A stretch of 64,000 bases of DNA from Treponema_I sp045599005 (GTDB taxonomy: Bacteria; Spirochaetota; Spirochaetia; Treponematales; Treponemataceae): contig JAZRVF010000014.1 of the NCBI GenBank assembly GCA_045599005.1, forward strand, positions 1-64,000, in the 5' to 3' direction. The first letter of the stretch is position 1. Every line of letters begins with the position of its first letter. The translations under genes and the position numbers were made by a program. Under the pieces are notes generated by a model, which saw only the letters and a program-made list of their open reading frames with translations, searched no databases and was not told where the DNA came from. Of this stretch, positions 61,217 to 64,000 are shown in pieces.

Positions 61217-61987
61217 TCATTCCAAAAGGCTTTTTACATCATGATAATTCATGCTTCTTGATTCAAAAGAAAAACCTTCTGCAATTTTCTTCAGGTTATT
61301 TGAAACAAGTTCCATATTTTTTTCAATAAGGATTTTGCCCCGTTCTTCTGAAGCACCGGTTCTGGGATCTTCTCCCCAGCTTCCGACAGGCACCTTATCC
61401 TTTTGCAATCTGCTCATATCAACAAGTTCCGGCCGCAAAGCCAAAACCAAAGAAGTTTCGTTTGCCGCCGCGTGATCTGTCATAATGCCTTCTTTGTCTT
61501 TATAACCAAGATCCCACAAAGTATAAGCCTGAAGACCGTATTTTTCTGCGTATGCCTTTTTCAGTTCTGCAAAAGTATTTGTAGAAGGGCCGTGTCCATG
61601 GGCTACAACTGCTTTAAAACCCGCTCTGGCAAGATTCTGCATGATTCTGTCCAGCATTGAAACGAAAATTTCTTTTTCAACGTAATAAGAACTTCCTTCC
61701 AGCTGCTGAGCCTTGCCTTCTTCAAAACTGAAATAATCCATTCCGTAATAGGGTTTTCCGTCAACACAAGTTTCATAATCAGGGCCAAGAAAAAGCATTG
61801 GAAGAACAATTCCTCCGGTCTTTGTAGCAATCTTTTCCATTATTCCCTTTGACTGCAATCCGTCAGCTCCCAAGGGCATGTGCAATCCGTGCCACTCCAA
61901 AGTTCCCAAAGGCAAGTAAGCAACAGGAAAACTGTTCAAGCTTTCCAAAAATTCTTCGGGTCTCATTTCTTCATATAAGATTTTCAT
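61217..61987 (-). CDS. Creatininase-family amidohydrolase
   Basis: Members open cyclic amides or related bonds with two metal ions. The metal residues are visible: GTLEWHG, MPLGADG, AHGHGPS and AANETS. GMDYFSFEEG and SWGEDPRTGASEERG are further family-like segments. GGAG lies nine bases before the ATG. Length is 256, normal. The C-terminal end overlaps a trace of the interspersed repeat. The substrate is not known; creatinine is only one possibility. It follows the secreted-protein gene by 70 bases on the same strand. Confidence 0.88.
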   Translation of the reverse strand: MKILYEEMRPEEFLESLNSFPVAYLPLGTLEWHGLHMPLGADGLQSKGIMEKIATKTGGIVLPMLFLGPDYETCVDGKPYYGMDYFSFEEGKAQQLEGSSYYVEKEIFVSMLDRIMQNLARAGFKAVVAHGHGPSTNTFAELKKAYAEKYGLQAYTLWDLGYKDKEGIMTDHAAANETSLVLALRPELVDMSRLQKDKVPVGSWGEDPRTGASEERGKILIEKNMELVSNNLKKIAEGFSFESRSMNYHDVKSLLE

Positions 61988-62057
61988 AAGAACTTTCTCC
62001 TGCTGCCAAAAAATGCTTTAGTTTCCGCCGGATTGCTTTCAGCTTTCTCCGGAAATC

Positions 62058-62672
62058 TTAGTCCATGAATTCAAAAGAATGGAAATTGGCCATCCAAAGG
62101 CTTTTTTCCGGCACAAAACTGTCTTCCGTAAGGCCGATGAAAGCCAAATCATCAAAAAGGAATGAACGCATTACCAGACCCTGACCATGTTTATAGAAGA
62201 AATCTGTCATCATCCAGTTGTGTCCGTTTGCATAGTCCGAAACCGGGTACGGGATTGTTCCTGTGCAGCCAAAATCACCGTTGAATTCATCCTGAACGTC
62301 AGAATCATTGTACCAGGACAAGGAGTCCAAATCCACGTCATAGCCGGCCGCATTGTTTATGCAAATGTAAACCCACATGGCATAATCCAAACCAAGTGAA
62401 TCTTCATCGCCGCCAACATCGGTAAACAATGTGTAATAAAGTTCCGCATCCAAATCACCTGCGCTGATTTCAAAAGCCTGTGTGACTGCAACATCATTAT
62501 TCTGTTCAACTTCTTTGATTTTCATCCAAGGAGTAACGCAATACGTTACATCAAATTCTTCTTCAGATTCTGCAATTTTGAATCTTGAACCCATGATTTC
62601 TGCAAAACAGACACTCTGAATCAGCATGAACAGTGCTGAAACAACTAACAAACTTTTCTTTGATACAAACAT
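62058..62672 (-). CDS. Secreted protein of unknown function
   Basis: A clear signal peptide (MFVSKKSLLVVSALFMLIQS, cleavage after CFA) is followed by about 180 residues rich in Asp, Tyr and Phe. No family was recognised. The mature part looks beta-rich, with three Cys (two close together in the C-terminal half). It may be periplasmic or outer-membrane associated. GGAG lies 12 bases before the ATG. Length is 204. Confidence 0.65.
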   Translation of the reverse strand: MFVSKKSLLVVSALFMLIQSVCFAEIMGSRFKIAESEEEFDVTYCVTPWMKIKEVEQNNDVAVTQAFEISAGDLDAELYYTLFTDVGGDEDSLGLDYAMWVYICINNAAGYDVDLDSLSWYNDSDVQDEFNGDFGCTGTIPYPVSDYANGHNWMMTDFFYKHGQGLVMRSFLFDDLAFIGLTEDSFVPEKSLWMANFHSFEFMD

Positions 62673-63226
62673 TTTCTTCTCCTATATAGCCCTGCGTTAG
62701 TGGAGCGGTGATTTTTCCTTGACTCCTGCTGTCCATATCTTGAACCGACTTTTCAGCCGTTCGCAAGAACAGACTGAATACATGGAATATTATAACATGA
62801 AAAAAAACTAATCCATAAAACAACCAGCGGAATTTTTCGGCAAAAGTTTCAAGTGAATCGGTAATGAAAATTTTTCCGAATCATAGCCGACAACAGAAAC
62901 AAAGTGCAAATCTTTCCGCAAATTTCGGAACCGATTATTGCAATTACCAGATTCCCTTTGGCAACTTCATTGTTTTTCTCAAAAGCAATACTGTTTTCAG
63001 TTTCTACAAGAAAAGCCGGTTTTTCAACACGAAAATTGATTCGTACTTTGAAAGATCCCATCAGAATGACATCAACAATTGAAATTACCAGAAACATATT
63101 GATGAGCGATGCAAACAGTGCAGAAAGTAAATAAATCTTTTTTTTCGCGAATATCCCTTCTTGGGCAGTTTATCAGTTAATTAAAAAAAACTGTAATGAA
63201 AACTGCGACTGTAATTTATCCAGATG
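62673..63226. other. AT-rich gene-free stretch
   Basis: No supported gene was found. Short frames on both strands lack ribosome-binding sites and known features. It could be the remains of a decayed gene: a minus-strand frame at 62849-63097 has hydrophobic segments but no start signal. Confidence 0.4.
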
Positions 63227-63745
63227 TCAGTCTGAAATCATTTTCTGCATCCACAGAATATCATACCACCTGTCAAACTTCTTCCCCACTTTAATCAGAT
63301 GGGCTGCTTTTCTGTAGCCCATCTTTGTGTGGAAAAGGTAGCTGTCATGAGTCAGGTACTCGTCTTCGTTCTCAATGAAGGCAACACCGGCAAGAACAGT
63401 GGCAATTTCCTGCTGTTTCAACAGTCTCTCAAGTTCCTCATAAAGTTTTGCGCCGATGCCCTTTCTGCGGCAGTCTTTATCCAGATAGATTGATGTAGCC
63501 GCGGTCCAGCTGTAGGCTTCCCGGCTGCTGTAGGCTGATGCATACACATAACCCAAAATTTTTCCATCTTCCTCGCATACTAAATATGGATAATTCCTGC
63601 TGATGTTTTCTATCCGTTTTTCGAATTCACTGAGTGAGGGCGTGTGATATTCAAAGGAAACAGCCGTGTTCTCAACATAATAGGAATAAATTTCCCGAAG
63701 CCGCTCCGCATCCTTTATTTCCGCATTTCTGATCACAAAACTCAT
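63227..63745 (-). CDS. GNAT N-acetyltransferase (phosphinothricin acetyltransferase-like)
   Basis: This 172-residue GNAT protein begins with the PAT-type MSFVIRNAEIKDAERLREIY and YYVENTAVSFEYHTPS. The acetyl-CoA loop is CRRKGIGAKLYEEL. The C-terminus has GYRKAAHLIKVGKKFDRWYD and LWMQK, typical of PAT/MddA-like enzymes that acetylate small amines such as methionine derivatives. GGAGG lies nine bases before the ATG. The specific substrate is inference. Confidence 0.9.
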   Translation of the reverse strand: MSFVIRNAEIKDAERLREIYSYYVENTAVSFEYHTPSLSEFEKRIENISRNYPYLVCEEDGKILGYVYASAYSSREAYSWTAATSIYLDKDCRRKGIGAKLYEELERLLKQQEIATVLAGVAFIENEDEYLTHDSYLFHTKMGYRKAAHLIKVGKKFDRWYDILWMQKMISD

Positions 63746-63856
63746 TTCCAGAACCTCCTGCCCACATTATACAGAAAACACTTCTGCCGTGAGAATCATA
63801 TTTTTCATACTGATGGATTCTTCTTTCATTGAGAAACTCCGGGGTGAAAGCTTAAT

Positions 63857-63973
63857 ATGATTCTATCAGACACAAACTTTGTGACAGGCATGATAAACAA
63901 TGAAGCGGATCCCCACTGGAATCTTTCACAGCAGGATTCTGTTGTCTTGTTCGGGATTGTGATTACTTATTGA
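63857..63973 (+). CDS. Possible 38-residue peptide
   Basis: A short frame starts MILSDTNFVTGMINNEADPH and stops with TGA. A GGGGTGA sequence lies about 11 bases before the ATG. No family was recognised, and chance cannot be excluded. Confidence 0.2.
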   Translation: MILSDTNFVTGMINNEADPHWNLSQQDSVVLFGIVITY

Positions 63974-64000
63974 ACTTTTCATCCGGCAGAAAAACCAACC

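Noticed and set aside
62849..63134. Overlapping frames on both strands with hydrophobic segments
   Set aside because: No start signals and no family; possibly remains of a gene, so only noted under the gene-free stretch.
1..64000. CRISPR arrays, tRNA or rRNA genes, complete insertion sequences
   Set aside because: No regularly spaced repeats, no cloverleaf or rRNA motifs and no intact transposase were seen by reading; the only direct repeats are those listed.

Overview
The window is a chromosomal segment, roughly 47-50% GC by eye, most probably from a host- or gut-associated Treponema or close spirochaete relative. That call is inference. It rests on many lipoproteins with relaxed lipoboxes, two chemoreceptors, SpoIIE-type phosphatases, AddAB-like nuclease-helicases, InlB-type and Ig-like repeat lipoproteins, and Rpn-family fragments. 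No rRNA, tRNA, CRISPR array or complete insertion sequence was seen.

Layout. 1-570: the tail of an Rpn-type nuclease/transposase gene with a tandem duplicate of that tail. 670-2845: argJ and deoD with promoter, leader hairpin and terminator. 2883-11170 (minus strand): two SpoIIE/PP2C phosphatases, a STAS antagonist and a VanY-type peptidase lipoprotein, then an SH3-like lipoprotein and an ABC-F ATPase. 11393-13893: an ABC-2 exporter whose end overlaps a convergent chemoreceptor gene. 15834-17744: rmuC, a small membrane protein and a TPR lipoprotein. 17860-23060: a CUT1 sugar importer (binding protein and two permeases, no ATPase) divided by a promoter/palindrome from a ROK repressor. 23490-25784: a TSCPD protein and a second ABC-F ATPase. 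25804-29136: clpS-clpA-aat, a compact N-degron operon. 29237-36205: an AddA/AddB-like pair. 36238-44189: an SBP-like lipoprotein, ftsK, a polytopic chemoreceptor and an InlB-repeat lipoprotein. 44300-45560: a repeat-rich zone in which a DUF4160/DUF2442 pair sits between two exact 39-bp repeats. 45599-53059: araD, a lone sugar-binding lipoprotein, a YesM-type kinase, an AraC-type response regulator and hrpB, with overlapping or near-touching genes. 53116-60045: mazG, an Ig-like lipoprotein, clpP, an adenine methylase, a UPF0158-GNAT fusion, a stand-alone DbpA RNA-binding domain protein and a metallo-hydrolase. 60077-63745 (minus strand): an esterase preceded by repeats, a creatininase-family hydrolase, an unknown secreted protein and a GNAT acetyltransferase.

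How the parts work together. Sugar import, sugar sensing (binding protein, kinase and regulator), pentose-phosphate epimerisation and chemotaxis suit a motile carbohydrate-using bacterium. The phosphatase/STAS set looks like a partner-switching regulator tied to the cell envelope. ClpS, ClpA, Aat and the separate ClpP could together run N-degron proteolysis.

A cross-cutting observation is that at least nine genes have a -10 box only 6-9 bases before the start codon and no visible Shine-Dalgarno sequence. This suggests frequent leaderless mRNAs beside ordinary SD-led genes.
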